Notes: generated from the letters alone by a model not told the origin. A DNA stretch of 64,000 nt from Clostridiales bacterium (GCA_017428155.1 JAFRRJ010000025.1:1-64000); one strand, 5' to 3'; counted from the stretch's first letter, positions 51,318 to 61,239 are shown. Made by a program: numbers and translations.

Positions 51318-52727
51318 CTAAACCGGCTTATACCACTTAAATCTTCCGTAGGAACCGATAACTTCACAGTGCGAGGTGACATATTCATATATGCCTTCAG
51401 GATTCTGCCAGCCCTCTGTGGGATAATCGTCAGGCATGAGGATAAGGGCATCCTGCCTGCTTAAGACTTCCTCAACATACTCCATGGGCTCCTTACGGCC
51501 GAAGTTTCCTTTGTTGAACATATCGAAAACAGGGTCAATATCACCTTCTGCTACAGATACCAGAACAGCAGAATTAGAAAGCGTAGTCACTCTGTAGCCC
51601 ATCTCTTCATACTCTTTATTCTTCATGGCAAGGGTCGCATAATCCGTTATCAAAGCAGTATCTGCAGCAATCCCCTTCAATTCGGAAGAGCCTTTGACGA
51701 CAGCGCAACCGGCCGTCCCGGCAACCGTCATTGCGGAAACGGCGACCGCGAGAATCGCAGAAAGAAGTACAGATATCTTTCTGCTAAGCTGCCCCCCGAA
51801 GCGCTTTCTGATAAACAGGACTACAGGGATCGAGAACCATATGGCTGAATAAGCTGTATGCATGCTCTCGACGATCGGAACACTTATAAGAAGCACCGTG
51901 ACGCCGGTAAGCAGATGCAGTAGAGAAGCCTTAAAGTCAGTCTTCATGAGCACGACATCACAGGCAATCCCTGCAAGCGCGACAAGAAGATAAGGTACTG
52001 CGGAAATCTCGAAGAGCCCGTTGCCGCTTCCGAACGCAAAAAGCCCGAAGAAGCAGTATTCCCAGAACGAACTGAAAGAGCCCGTGGCAAGGAGATATAT
52101 AAGGAAAAGGACACACGGGACTGCTCCCCCGGCCAGATACATAAGGATATTTCCGGCCCTTTGCTTCGCGCCTGATGCTCCGCTTAAAGGACTTAAAAGG
52201 ATAATGAACACCAGAATAATCAGAACGCCGCCTGATGTCTGCCTTGAGAGGGCAGCACAGGCGGCGGATATTCCAATAAGAAAATTCCCTGAAGACTTGT
52301 TTTCGCGCGCTAAGAGCATATAAACCGATAACGCGAATATCATAAAGAGTGTGTTATATGTGACAACGCCCGAGAACATCAGGCAGATAAGCGCCGAAGG
52401 CATTGCATAGTATTCGTTCGTCCTGTCATATACTGCTTTGAAGACCAGCAGCATAAGAACAGTAAGGATCAGAGAACAGGAGATCCTGTAAGCGATCAGG
52501 GATCTGCTCAAAAGGAGCGCAAAAGAATTAACGAAAGCAAACAGCGGAGTCAGGACCATGTTGAAATCACGGTAAGGCACCATCCCCATTACGATCCCTC
52601 TGCTCAGATTATAGTTCCAGAGCTCGTCAAGATCGCCGAAGTTCCAGAGCATGACCTTTAGGAAGGTCATAACCGTAATGATCAGACAGAAGATCAGTAT
52701 CCGTTTTGTCTTATCCGCTTTTGCCAT
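51318..52727 (-). CDS. Polytopic membrane glycosyltransferase-like protein (GT-C type)
   Basis: 469 aa with about ten hydrophobic helices. The first extracytoplasmic loop has F-G-D-L-D-E-L-W-N-Y followed by G-M-V-P-Y-R-D-F, the acidic pair and P-Y-R-D motif typical of GT39/ArnT-like lipid-linked sugar transferases. A soluble domain of about 120 residues ends the protein. It starts 7 nt after the stop of the XRE-regulator gene with a GGAGA site, so the two form an operon. The acceptor and donor are unknown. Confidence 0.82.
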   Translation of the reverse strand: MAKADKTKRILIFCLIITVMTFLKVMLWNFGDLDELWNYNLSRGIVMGMVPYRDFNMVLTPLFAFVNSFALLLSRSLIAYRISCSLILTVLMLLVFKAVYDRTNEYYAMPSALICLMFSGVVTYNTLFMIFALSVYMLLARENKSSGNFLIGISAACAALSRQTSGGVLIILVFIILLSPLSGASGAKQRAGNILMYLAGGAVPCVLFLIYLLATGSFSSFWEYCFFGLFAFGSGNGLFEISAVPYLLVALAGIACDVVLMKTDFKASLLHLLTGVTVLLISVPIVESMHTAYSAIWFSIPVVLFIRKRFGGQLSRKISVLLSAILAVAVSAMTVAGTAGCAVVKGSSELKGIAADTALITDYATLAMKNKEYEEMGYRVTTLSNSAVLVSVAEGDIDPVFDMFNKGNFGRKEPMEYVEEVLSRQDALILMPDDYPTEGWQNPEGIYEYVTSHCEVIGSYGRFKWYKPV

Positions 52728-52734
52728 CTTCTCC

Positions 52735-53850
52735 TCATTTGCCCATCATCTGTTTCTTATACGGATTATTTTTACCCGCATCGAATCCCGGAAGCAAGTA
52801 CTGCTCCTTCATGTATCCGTGAACGTCGACATCCAGGAAATAATTACAGAACACGACCGCGCAGTATGTGATCTTAGTGTTGTCCTTTGCATCTTCCGGT
52901 ACCATGGCATAGACAAACCCGTAGTATTCATCGGAATCCATCGCGACGATATCGTATCCTTCCGGCTCGCCCGTAACTGTGTAGATGCCTTCATAATCCT
53001 CGACACCGATCGATTCAAGTCTTGCGATCTCGGTCTCATAGTCATCGCCGTAATCCAAAGTCATATAAACAATATACTGTGGATCCCAGGGGTTATAGTA
53101 CGTGATCTGGAATTCGCCGGCCGGAACATCGATCGTTTCAGGGAAGATGTCGAAAATCGGCTGTTTTCCCATGCTGTATTCAGTATCGATCTCCTTACAG
53201 TGGATATATGTGTTGTAATCAGCAGTATCGTTCGTGACCTTGACCTTCGCGCTGTAAAAGCTCACTGCAAACAGGCCTACCACCAGAAAACCTCCGAGCA
53301 CAAAATGCGTTACCGCAACCAGAAGGATAATTGTCAATATCCTTATCAGTATTACGATCTTTCTGTGCTTGCTTATCTTTTTAAGGATTCCCGTCACATA
53401 CAATGTGAGAAATGACATTGCGGCAAAGGCCAGAAATGTCAGGAATATTCCCAATGATCTGTGCACATTAGGGTTGTAAACGTCATATCCCTTTATCTGC
53501 ATTATAATAGCGGTCAATGTGATCATTACTCCCGCTATTCCCGCTATCTGAACACCTCTTAACGTGCGGTCCTTCTCATTGCCCGCATAGGTCGCCATCT
53601 TCTCGGCAACCTCTCTTGTCTCTTTATCCATCATCTCGCTTTTCCTTTCTCCGTCTATGATCTCTCTTACGTCAACATCATAGAAATCGGCTATCTCGAC
53701 CAGCAATGAGATATCAGGAAGATTTGATCCGGTCTCCCATCTTGAGACGGATCTGTTGCTGACATTAAACTGTTTTGCCAGCTGTTCCTGCGTGAGATTC
53801 TTCTCATTGCGCAAGACCTTTAGAAATTGTCCGGTCTTTTTCTGATCCAA
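52735..53850 (-). CDS. XRE-family HTH regulator fused to membrane segments
   Basis: 371 aa from TTG 53850 (M-D-Q-K-K-T-G-Q-F-L), the usual opening of this family. AAGGAGG lies 11 nt upstream, whereas the frame open to 53943 has no site. The HTH spans about 6-60 (L-T-Q-E-Q-L-A-K-Q...S-V-S-R-W-E-T-G). Three to four hydrophobic segments lie at about 105-225. A C-terminal domain of about 145 residues contains Y-D-I-V-A-M-D-S-D. Membrane-tethered XRE proteins of this sort are thought to link envelope state to transcription. It is in an operon with the GT-C-like gene. Confidence 0.87.
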   Translation of the reverse strand: MDQKKTGQFLKVLRNEKNLTQEQLAKQFNVSNRSVSRWETGSNLPDISLLVEIADFYDVDVREIIDGERKSEMMDKETREVAEKMATYAGNEKDRTLRGVQIAGIAGVMITLTAIIMQIKGYDVYNPNVHRSLGIFLTFLAFAAMSFLTLYVTGILKKISKHRKIVILIRILTIILLVAVTHFVLGGFLVVGLFAVSFYSAKVKVTNDTADYNTYIHCKEIDTEYSMGKQPIFDIFPETIDVPAGEFQITYYNPWDPQYIVYMTLDYGDDYETEIARLESIGVEDYEGIYTVTGEPEGYDIVAMDSDEYYGFVYAMVPEDAKDNTKITYCAVVFCNYFLDVDVHGYMKEQYLLPGFDAGKNNPYKKQMMGK

Positions 53851-54091
53851 AGTCCTTTTTACCTCCTTCCGGTCAGCGTCAGGATAAGACTGCCGTTCGG
53901 AAAAATACACGACACAAAGCGAGAAATGTCGTTTTTTCAACATATAGACACGGTATGTCTAATCGATTCTGTCAGAATCCGCTAGTATTATATAATAAAC
54001 GGCTATTCTTGCGTTGTGTGTGGGGCATATAAGATGAACGTACGGAAAGAGCTGCAAATCAGCACGCACGTCAACAACGGAGGCATCACTT

Positions 54092-56764
54092 ATGAAAGGT
54101 TATGAATTCACCGACAGCAAAGGCACGTTCAAATTAGAAGATCCTGATCTTTACAGCTATCTGTATTTCCCCGACGGATCACCAAGCGGCATGATGGGAT
54201 CCCTTACACCGGAATTCGGAGGAGACCTCAAGACATCCCAGAATACGTTTGTCTTAGAACCCGTATCATCTGACAACCTTCATAACAACCGTTCGACCAG
54301 GAACTTCTGGATCTGCTTTGATAACGGGACACCGGTCTCAGCCACAGGCGCTTCCGCTTCTTCCAACGCTCGAAAATTCACCGCCTCCAAAGACAAAGTC
54401 ACCCTCTTTGGCGGCCTTCTCTGGCAGAAAGTGGTCCGTGAGATAACCGGAACTTCCGTGAAGACCGAAGTCACTACTTTTGTACCCGTCCTGACCTCCG
54501 ACCGCGTGGAACTGACACTGGTGAAGATCACTAACACGGGATCATCCCCCGTCACTTTTACTCCCACTGCGGCAACACCGGTCTACGGCCGTTCGGCTGA
54601 CAACATAAGAGATCACAGAAATGTCACTTCCATGCTTAACCGCATGTCGGTAACAGAATACGGTGTTGTAAATAATCCCACCCTCACCTTTGACGAGAGA
54701 GGCCACAGAAGGAACAAGGCCGTATATGGCTTCTTTGCTTCTGAAGGAAACGGTGCAAAGCCCGTATCCTTTTGCCCTGTCGCTGAGGACTTCATCGGCG
54801 AGGGCGGTGCCTTTGATAATCCGGTCTTCCCCGTAACCGGCACGCCCGCATCCTTGCCGGGTACGAGAGTTGACGGATTTGAAGCCATGGGTGCTGCGAT
54901 GTTCGATAAGAAGACACTGGAGCCGGGCGGGTCTTTGGAGTATATTTTCGCGCTCGCGGAAGATGATATAGACAAGCCCTCGGATACTGAAGAAGATATC
55001 CTTTCCGCCGCAAAGGCGCTTCAGGATAAGGTCTTGCGGTATCTTTCAAGTGAGGTTTTCGAGGCCGAGCTCGCGAAAAACAAGGAATACTGGGAAAAGA
55101 AGAACAACGTACGCTTCCACACGGGCGATCAGGCATTCGATAACTGGATGTACTGGGTCGGCGTGCAGCCGATGCTCAGAAGGATCTACGGCTGCTCGTT
55201 CCTGCCGCACCACGATTACGGCAAGGGCGGCAGAGGCTGGAGAGATCTCTGGCAGGACTGTCTGGCGCTCATCATTATGGATCCTTCTGACGTCAGAGGA
55301 ATGCTCGTCGACAACTTCGGCGGCGTAAGATGCGACGGCACGAATGCCACCATAATAGGCAGCGGAAGCGGTGAATTCATCGCTGACCGGAACGGCATCA
55401 CAAGAGTCTGGATGGACCACGCTATGTGGCCTTTCATGACCATGGACCTCTACATAAAACAGACAGGTGATCTTAAGATCTTAGACGAGAAGGCGCCCTA
55501 CTTCATCGACCGCCAGGTCATGCGTGGCGAGGAGCTTCTGGATAAGAATACAGATCTTTCCGGCGTCCGTTCTGAAGGCACGGTGCTGGAGCACCTCCTG
55601 CTTCAGAACTTTGCCTCTTTCTTCGATGTAGGTGAGCACGGCCACATGAAGCTTCGTGGCGCCGACTGGAACGATGCTCTCGACATGGGCAAGGATAAGG
55701 GTGAGAGTGTGGCCTTCACGGCAGCTTATGCAGGCAACTATAAAAAGCTCGCTTCGATCCTCAGAGAGTACAAAAAGGCTTACGGTGTCGGCTCAGTCGA
55801 GACCTGCGAAGAACTTGAAGGGCTCCTTGGAGTATTTGACGCAGATAAGCTTCAGGGCGTGCTGCTGAGCTATTGTAACAGTGTTAAAACAGGTTTCTCA
55901 GGCGTTAAGAAGGTCTTTGACATCGACCTGCTCGCTTCTGACCTCGATAAGAAGGCTGACTGGATAATCTCCCATATCAGGGCAACCGAATGGTTCACTG
56001 ATCCTGAAGGGTTTTCCCGCTATAACGGCTACTACGATAACGACGGCAACCCCCTCGAAAAGAACGGCGAGAGGCATGGCCGCGCAGCCATGATGCTCAC
56101 AGGCGAAGTCTTCACCATAATGTCCGGCGTCGCAACCGACGATCAGGTCGCTGAGATAGTTAAGTCCGCCGACAGATACATATATGACGCCTCCATAGGC
56201 GGCTATAAGCTCAACACCGACTTCCATGAGGTCAAGACCAACATGGGCCGCATGTTCGGCTTCTCCTACGGCCAGAAGGAAAACGGCGCGGTCTTCTCCC
56301 ACATGACTGTCATGTTCGGCAACGCCCTCTATACCAGAGGCTTTAAGGAAGAGGGCTGGAAGGTATTGGGCACACTTTACCGCCACGCCACAGACTTCGG
56401 TTCGAGCAGGATATACCCCGGCGTTCCTGAATATTTTGACCCTAAGGGTCGCGGTGTTTACCACTATCTCACGGGCGCGGCAAGCTGGCTCATGCTCACC
56501 GTCCTGACTGAGATGTTCGGAATCAAGGGTTCATTTGGAGATATGGTTTTCGAGCCCGGGTTATTACCGTCACAGTTTGATCCCGACGGCATAGCTTCGG
56601 TCGATTTTGAATTCAATGGAAAACCCGTGAAGGTCGTATATAAGAATACAGGCGCCGCTTCTTCAGTCAGAAAGATCACGGTCGACGGCATCCTTGTAAG
56701 CGAAGGCGTGAATGTGCTTCCCAAGGACAAGATCGGTGATGTGATCGAGGTGGAACTGGCGTAA
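54092..56764 (+). CDS. GH94-type glycoside phosphorylase (cellobiose-phosphorylase-like)
   Basis: 890 aa with GGAGG 8 nt upstream. Three parts are typical: an N-terminal beta-sandwich (1-290) with G-M-M-G-S-L-T-P-E-F, a helical linker, and an (alpha/alpha)6 barrel. The barrel has G-R-G-W-R-D-L-W-Q-D near residue 380, D-W-N-D near 525 (the Asp is the expected general acid), and G-Y-Y-D-N-D-G near 650. These enzymes split a beta-glucoside with phosphate, releasing a sugar 1-phosphate in the cytosol. It is longer than classic cellobiose phosphorylase and its G-R-G-W-R differs, so specificity is open. It has no signal peptide and is followed by a repeat array. Confidence 0.87.
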   Translation: MKGYEFTDSKGTFKLEDPDLYSYLYFPDGSPSGMMGSLTPEFGGDLKTSQNTFVLEPVSSDNLHNNRSTRNFWICFDNGTPVSATGASASSNARKFTASKDKVTLFGGLLWQKVVREITGTSVKTEVTTFVPVLTSDRVELTLVKITNTGSSPVTFTPTAATPVYGRSADNIRDHRNVTSMLNRMSVTEYGVVNNPTLTFDERGHRRNKAVYGFFASEGNGAKPVSFCPVAEDFIGEGGAFDNPVFPVTGTPASLPGTRVDGFEAMGAAMFDKKTLEPGGSLEYIFALAEDDIDKPSDTEEDILSAAKALQDKVLRYLSSEVFEAELAKNKEYWEKKNNVRFHTGDQAFDNWMYWVGVQPMLRRIYGCSFLPHHDYGKGGRGWRDLWQDCLALIIMDPSDVRGMLVDNFGGVRCDGTNATIIGSGSGEFIADRNGITRVWMDHAMWPFMTMDLYIKQTGDLKILDEKAPYFIDRQVMRGEELLDKNTDLSGVRSEGTVLEHLLLQNFASFFDVGEHGHMKLRGADWNDALDMGKDKGESVAFTAAYAGNYKKLASILREYKKAYGVGSVETCEELEGLLGVFDADKLQGVLLSYCNSVKTGFSGVKKVFDIDLLASDLDKKADWIISHIRATEWFTDPEGFSRYNGYYDNDGNPLEKNGERHGRAAMMLTGEVFTIMSGVATDDQVAEIVKSADRYIYDASIGGYKLNTDFHEVKTNMGRMFGFSYGQKENGAVFSHMTVMFGNALYTRGFKEEGWKVLGTLYRHATDFGSSRIYPGVPEYFDPKGRGVYHYLTGAASWLMLTVLTEMFGIKGSFGDMVFEPGLLPSQFDPDGIASVDFEFNGKPVKVVYKNTGAASSVRKITVDGILVSEGVNVLPKDKIGDVIEVELA

Positions 56765-56828
56765 AGCGCGGAATTCCGGGGCAAGGACGGCAGCGTGCGG
56801 TGGTGTTAGCGGCTCGCGGTGGTTCGAT

Positions 56829-57186
56829 TACCCACTAAAGGCGTTGTTCGTTGAGTTTAGTGGGTATTGCTGGCGGCTAACGTTGATGTGATTACCCACT
56901 AAATACGTTGTTCGTCGAGTTTAGTGGGTATTGCTGGCGGCTAGCGTTGATGTGATTACCCACTAAATGCGTTGTTCGTCGGGTTTAGTGGGTATTGCTG
57001 GCGGCTAGCGTTGGTGTGATTACCCACTAAATGCGTTGTTCGTCGAGTTTAGTGGGTATTGCTGGCGGCTAGCATTGATGTAATTACCCACTAAATGCGT
57101 TGTTCGTCGAGTTTAGTGGGTATTGCTGGCGGCTAGCGTTGATGTGATTACCCACTAAATGCGTTGTTCGTCGAGTTTAGTGGGTA
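56829..57186. repeat. Array B: six 38-bp palindromic repeats with 64-bp period
   Basis: Cores at 56829, 56893, 56957, 57021, 57085 and 57149, each 38 bp, starting TACCCACTAAA and ending TTTAGTGGGTA, an 11-bp perfect inverted repeat around a 16-nt loop with GTTGTTCGTC. The 26-bp spacers (TTGCTGGCGGCTAGCGTTGA...) are nearly identical, so the whole 64-bp unit is in tandem. The array fills most of the intergenic space between convergent genes; nothing else was seen between 56765 and 57320. Confidence 0.95.
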
Positions 57187-57320
57187 ATACCGTATCAAAC
57201 CTCGAAAACACCCTCTGATACATTATTCCCTTCAATTCCGGAGTTCTCTTCACTCAAGCATATCCGTTAAATCCCCTGACACACTGAGCCGCCTCGCCCC
57301 TTCCGGACTCACAACCGCAA

Positions 57321-57356
57321 ATAAACAACCCCGCGGAGCACTTAACTTCCGCGGGG
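57321..57356 (-). terminator. Terminator of the proline symporter gene
   Basis: CCCCGCGGA / TCCGCGGGG perfect 9-bp stem, followed by TTGTTTATTT on the minus strand. Confidence 0.9.
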
Positions 57357-57384
57357 CTTTAGCATAATCAACTAAAACAAAAGA

Positions 57385-58935
57385 TCAATCGTCGATCGAT
57401 TTGTCTGTGGCTTTTTGGTAGATAGCTTCGACTTCTGCGCCGGGAGCCTTTGTTATAAGGGTTACGACGACTGCAACGATGAGACCGCAGATGAAGCCGG
57501 GGACAATCTCGTAAACGCCTGTGCCGGATACGATAGCAGGTATGATCGTATTTGTGAAGAAGAGAAGCCAACAGATGTCGGCAACTGCTCCTGCGATGAT
57601 GCCTGCGACGGCGCCCTTGTAGTTAAAGCGCTTCCAGAACAGTGAGAGGATGACGACGGGACCGAAGGATGAACCGAAGAGTCCCCATGCGTTCTCAACC
57701 ATTTTCATGATGTTGGAAGCCCATGACTTATCGTCGTCAAGACCGATGCGTGCAATGAAGAATGCAACGACTGCAACAACGAGAACAACGATACGGCCGA
57801 GCCAGAGCATTTCCTTGTCGGAAGCTTTATTCTTGCGGATAAGGGGCTTATAGATGTCGCTCGTGAATGCGGAAGAAGCAACGAGGAGCTGGGAGTCAGC
57901 AGTAGACATTGCGGCAGCAATGATCGCTGAAAGCAGGATACCGGCGATGAAGCCCGGGAAAATGTCGCTGACGATTTCGATGAAGATCCTCTTTTCGTGA
58001 CTTTCGGGGAGAAGGAATCCGGCAAGAGACTCGCCGTTGCTCATAATGTAAGTTCTTCCGAGGTAAGCGATAACTGCAGCTGCGCCCAGTGTGAGAACGA
58101 CCCAGATGATAGCAACTGTAGCGGATTTCTTGATCTGCGAAGGCTTCTCGATGGACATGAAGCGGACAAGGATGTGAGGCATACCGAAGTAGCCTAAGCC
58201 CCAGCCCAGACCAGTCACGATCTCCTGCCAGGGAGCTGTGAAAGGATTCGTGCCGAATGCAGTAACGCCATCTTCGAATGCGCTGTAATATGCCGTATCA
58301 AAGTGACCTACCGCGCTCATGACAATCGGTACTGCGAGGAGCGCGATGAGCATCATGAGGCCCTGGAAGAAGTCTGTCCAGCAAACGGCCTTATAACCGC
58401 CTAAGAATGTGTAGATGAGGATCAATACTGCAAAGATGATCATGGCGAGATGCTGGTGTGCATCGAACCAGGGCAGTACTGATGCGAAAACCGTTGTGCC
58501 TGCAACGAAAGCAGAAGCAACATAGATAGTAAAGCTGATGAGGAAGATGATGGCGCAGATGACCTTCAAAACAGAACTCTTGCTTGCGAATCTGTTTGTG
58601 AGGTACTGCGGCAGCGTGATCGAGTCACCGGAAGCTTTTGAAAAGCGGCGGAGCCTTGTAGCTACAAAGATCCAGTTGGCAGCTGTTCCTAATGCCAAAC
58701 CGATACCGATCCAAACCTGTCCCATGCCTAACGCGAAAAGCGAACCAGGGAAACCCATCAGGAGCCAGCCGCTCATGTCCGATGCCTGCGCACTCATCGC
58801 AGTAACAAAAGGACCCATGTGACGACCGCCTAAGAAATACTCTTTCTCGTCACCGCCCTTACTCTTAATGAAAAAATAAATTCCGATAGCAAGGACAACC
58901 ACGAAATAGAGTATGAAAGCAATGATCTTGTCCAT
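57385..58935 (-). CDS. putP: Sodium/proline symporter (SSS family)
   Basis: 516 aa with AAAGGAG before the ATG. About 13 transmembrane helices. The family marks are visible: Y-F-L-G-G-R near residue 33-38, A-Q-A-S-D-M-S-G-W-L-L-M-G-F-P-G in helix 2, G-G-Y-K-A-V-C-W-T-D-F-F-Q-G, and S-A-I-I-A-A-A-M-S-T-A-D-S-Q-L-L (sodium-site helix). It imports proline with Na+. It stands alone with TATAAT at 58974-58979 (minus strand) and a strong terminator. A proline role is likely, but other solutes of the SSS family cannot be excluded. Confidence 0.92.
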   Translation of the reverse strand: MDKIIAFILYFVVVLAIGIYFFIKSKGGDEKEYFLGGRHMGPFVTAMSAQASDMSGWLLMGFPGSLFALGMGQVWIGIGLALGTAANWIFVATRLRRFSKASGDSITLPQYLTNRFASKSSVLKVICAIIFLISFTIYVASAFVAGTTVFASVLPWFDAHQHLAMIIFAVLILIYTFLGGYKAVCWTDFFQGLMMLIALLAVPIVMSAVGHFDTAYYSAFEDGVTAFGTNPFTAPWQEIVTGLGWGLGYFGMPHILVRFMSIEKPSQIKKSATVAIIWVVLTLGAAAVIAYLGRTYIMSNGESLAGFLLPESHEKRIFIEIVSDIFPGFIAGILLSAIIAAAMSTADSQLLVASSAFTSDIYKPLIRKNKASDKEMLWLGRIVVLVVAVVAFFIARIGLDDDKSWASNIMKMVENAWGLFGSSFGPVVILSLFWKRFNYKGAVAGIIAGAVADICWLLFFTNTIIPAIVSGTGVYEIVPGFICGLIVAVVVTLITKAPGAEVEAIYQKATDKSIDD

Positions 58936-59030
58936 AACATACTCCTTTGGAAATCGTGTTTTAAAACTCTTGCATTATAACAGAAAAATACTGTAATGCG
59001 CTAAAGTATCCTTGATATCAGACGTATTTA

Positions 59031-59729
59031 TCACTGGTTCTTTTCGCGTTTTCTTATGATCCTGGAGACCTCAAGAGCGCTCTCAAAATCTTCTTCAGAA
59101 ACGCCGGAAGCCCACATGCCGGGGAGCACTTTCTGCTTGTATATCTCAAGTGCCTCTTTAGAGAATTCCTCGAAAATTACATATGTCCTCGCGTAGTCGA
59201 AGACCGGCGGCGCGAGCCTTGCGTTCATCCAGTCGATGAGGGTAAAAGAGCTTAAGTCTTCAGGGACCATTATGTTCAGAAAGTGCATGTCGAGGTGGCA
59301 TACCCTGCTATCCGTTTTCGAGCAAAGATCCTCAATAACAGGCAGGACAAAGGCCTTTGCTTCGTCCGTAAGACCCATGCCGGCGGTCACAATAAAGGGC
59401 GGCATATCTATGCCTTCGATACTCTTGCCGTGCACAAAGCGGAACGCGTCAGCCATGATGTCAAAACTTGTGAGATCCCCTGTAATGGCGATCTTCTCGA
59501 GCTGGCAGCCTTCAACATAATCCATCTTGATAATGTGGTCATCATCCGTATCGTAATAGCGCACCGGAGATAAGCCCGCCTTGTTTACAGCCTGCTGCTG
59601 GCGCTTCTCGAAAGCGATCCACTCAGAAGGATACGATGATTTATATATTTTATAGGCATAGCCCTGATAAAGGACTACTTCCGCCTGTGCGCCGGTGCCT
59701 ATTAACTTTTGCGTTCCGTCGAAGATCAT
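59031..59729 (-). CDS. Phosphotransferase of the APH/protein-kinase-like superfamily
   Basis: 232 aa from ATG 59729 (M-I-F-D-G-T), with a run of six G just upstream; an extension to 59768 lacks a site. It has a glycine-rich G-T-G-A-Q-A-E-V loop (11-18), Lys27 in Y-A-Y-K-I-Y-K, a catalytic loop H-L-D-M-H-F-L-N (145-152, Asp147) and a metal-binding I-D-W (Asp166). It should phosphorylate a small molecule with ATP. It is shorter than typical aminoglycoside or choline kinases. The substrate is unknown and no resistance role should be assumed. Confidence 0.87.
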   Translation of the reverse strand: MIFDGTQKLIGTGAQAEVVLYQGYAYKIYKSSYPSEWIAFEKRQQQAVNKAGLSPVRYYDTDDDHIIKMDYVEGCQLEKIAITGDLTSFDIMADAFRFVHGKSIEGIDMPPFIVTAGMGLTDEAKAFVLPVIEDLCSKTDSRVCHLDMHFLNIMVPEDLSSFTLIDWMNARLAPPVFDYARTYVIFEEFSKEALEIYKQKVLPGMWASGVSEEDFESALEVSRIIRKREKNQ

Positions 59730-59895
59730 TTTATCTGCCCCCCCATTTATCTTCGACAATAATACCACGCCATTAACATGCCGGAATCAATGTTTCGGCG
59801 ATTTAAGAGTTATTTAAGGGTTACATAAGAATAATCTCAAGTATTAACCGCCCGCCCGGAATAAAGTATTGTCAGAAATGAGCATAAAGGCGGTT

Positions 59896-61143
59896 ATGAT
59901 AATGGATATGACGATGACAAAGACAAAGAACAATTACGGCAGATTCCTTCTCCTTTGGGCAGGTGAATTCGTATCTTCGATAGGCGGAGGCTTAACGAGC
60001 TTCGGTCTTGGACTTTACATCTACAATCTGACAGGAAGCGCAACACATATGTCGCTCCTGACACTCCTGGGATTCCTTCCGGGGCTCCTGCTCAAGGTGC
60101 CTGCGGGCGTTCTTGCAGACCGCTATGACAGAAGGCTCCTCATGATGATCGGCGACGGTCTGTCCGGCCTGGGCGTCCTCTTCATCCTGATCTGCATGCT
60201 TCAGGGCAACTGCGCACTCTGGCAGGTATATCTCGGCACCACGATAAGCTCGGTTTTCTCGGCACTTTTAGAACCCGCCTACACAGCAACGATCACTGAT
60301 CTTCTTACCAAGGAACAGTATTCAAAGGCCAACGGACTTGTATCGATGGCAGGATCATCCAGATATATCTTCTCGCCCATAATCGCAGGATTCCTGCTTG
60401 CTGTAAGCGGCATCAAACTGATCCTTGTAATCGACATCTGCACATTCTTCCTCACTGTCATTGCCGCAGCGATCGTAAGACGCGGCATAAAGAACAACGC
60501 ACCTGTCGAGAAAGAACCTTTCTTCAAGAGCATGAAGGAAGGCTGGGCAGCGGTCACTGCCAAGAAAGGCCTCGTTGTTCTGGTCATAGCATCCTCCCTG
60601 ATCTGCCTGTTCATGGGCGTGTTCCAGGTCCTGGGTGAACCTTTTGTAATGTCATTTTCAGATTCCAAGACACTTGGAATCGTTGAGACTTCTGCAGCTT
60701 CAGGCATGCTCGTAACAAGCATCCTGCTCGGAATAAAAGGGATCAGGAAGAATTTCGTAACTGCTCTCTGGGCAGGCCTTGCAGTGTCGGGAATCGGAAT
60801 GGCGATGTTCGGTGTTTTCGAGAACCCGGTAATCATATGCGCATTCGGATTCCTCTTTTTCGCGGCACTGCCGTTTGCGAACAACAGTCTTGATTACCTT
60901 GTAAGGACCAACATTCCTGACGAACTTCAGGGCAGAGCATGGGGCTTCCTGGGATTCATCTCGCAGCTCGGATATGTCGCAGCATACAGCCTTTGCGGCG
61001 TCACGGCGGATACCGTTGGAAAAGCAACCGGCGGCGGTGTCGGTATGGGCTCATCAATAACGATCTTTGTCTCAGGAATCTGCCTCGTGATCGTCTCGCT
61101 CATAATGAGCAGGATAAAGAAGATCAGAGAACTCGAGAACTGA
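59896..61143 (+). CDS. MFS efflux transporter (EntS/MefA-like)
   Basis: 415 aa from ATG 59896, chosen because AAAGGCGG lies just before it; several in-frame Met codons and a TTG at 59869 precede or follow, so the start is uncertain by up to 10 residues. About 12 hydrophobic helices. The helix 2-3 loop reads G-V-L-A-D-R-Y-D-R-R, the MFS signature. E-F-V-S-S-I-G in helix 1 is typical of the MFS_3 drug/siderophore exporters. The substrate is unknown. It lies 97 nt ahead of the nitroreductase gene. Confidence 0.88.
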   Translation: MIMDMTMTKTKNNYGRFLLLWAGEFVSSIGGGLTSFGLGLYIYNLTGSATHMSLLTLLGFLPGLLLKVPAGVLADRYDRRLLMMIGDGLSGLGVLFILICMLQGNCALWQVYLGTTISSVFSALLEPAYTATITDLLTKEQYSKANGLVSMAGSSRYIFSPIIAGFLLAVSGIKLILVIDICTFFLTVIAAAIVRRGIKNNAPVEKEPFFKSMKEGWAAVTAKKGLVVLVIASSLICLFMGVFQVLGEPFVMSFSDSKTLGIVETSAASGMLVTSILLGIKGIRKNFVTALWAGLAVSGIGMAMFGVFENPVIICAFGFLFFAALPFANNSLDYLVRTNIPDELQGRAWGFLGFISQLGYVAAYSLCGVTADTVGKATGGGVGMGSSITIFVSGICLVIVSLIMSRIKKIRELEN

Positions 61144-61239
61144 CAGTAAACAAGGCGTTTACGCATCTTTTGCCCCGCTCTCGAAAACAGACATCATAAC
61201 CACTATAATATTTGCAGAAAATTCGAAGGAGGCAAACTC

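Noticed and set aside
52651-53415. 254-aa plus-strand open frame
   Set aside because: It is fully antisense to the XRE-membrane protein gene and shows no start signal or family resemblance.
56829-57186. CRISPR array
   Set aside because: The inter-core sequences are nearly identical to each other, so this is a tandem 64-bp repeat and not a set of acquired spacers.
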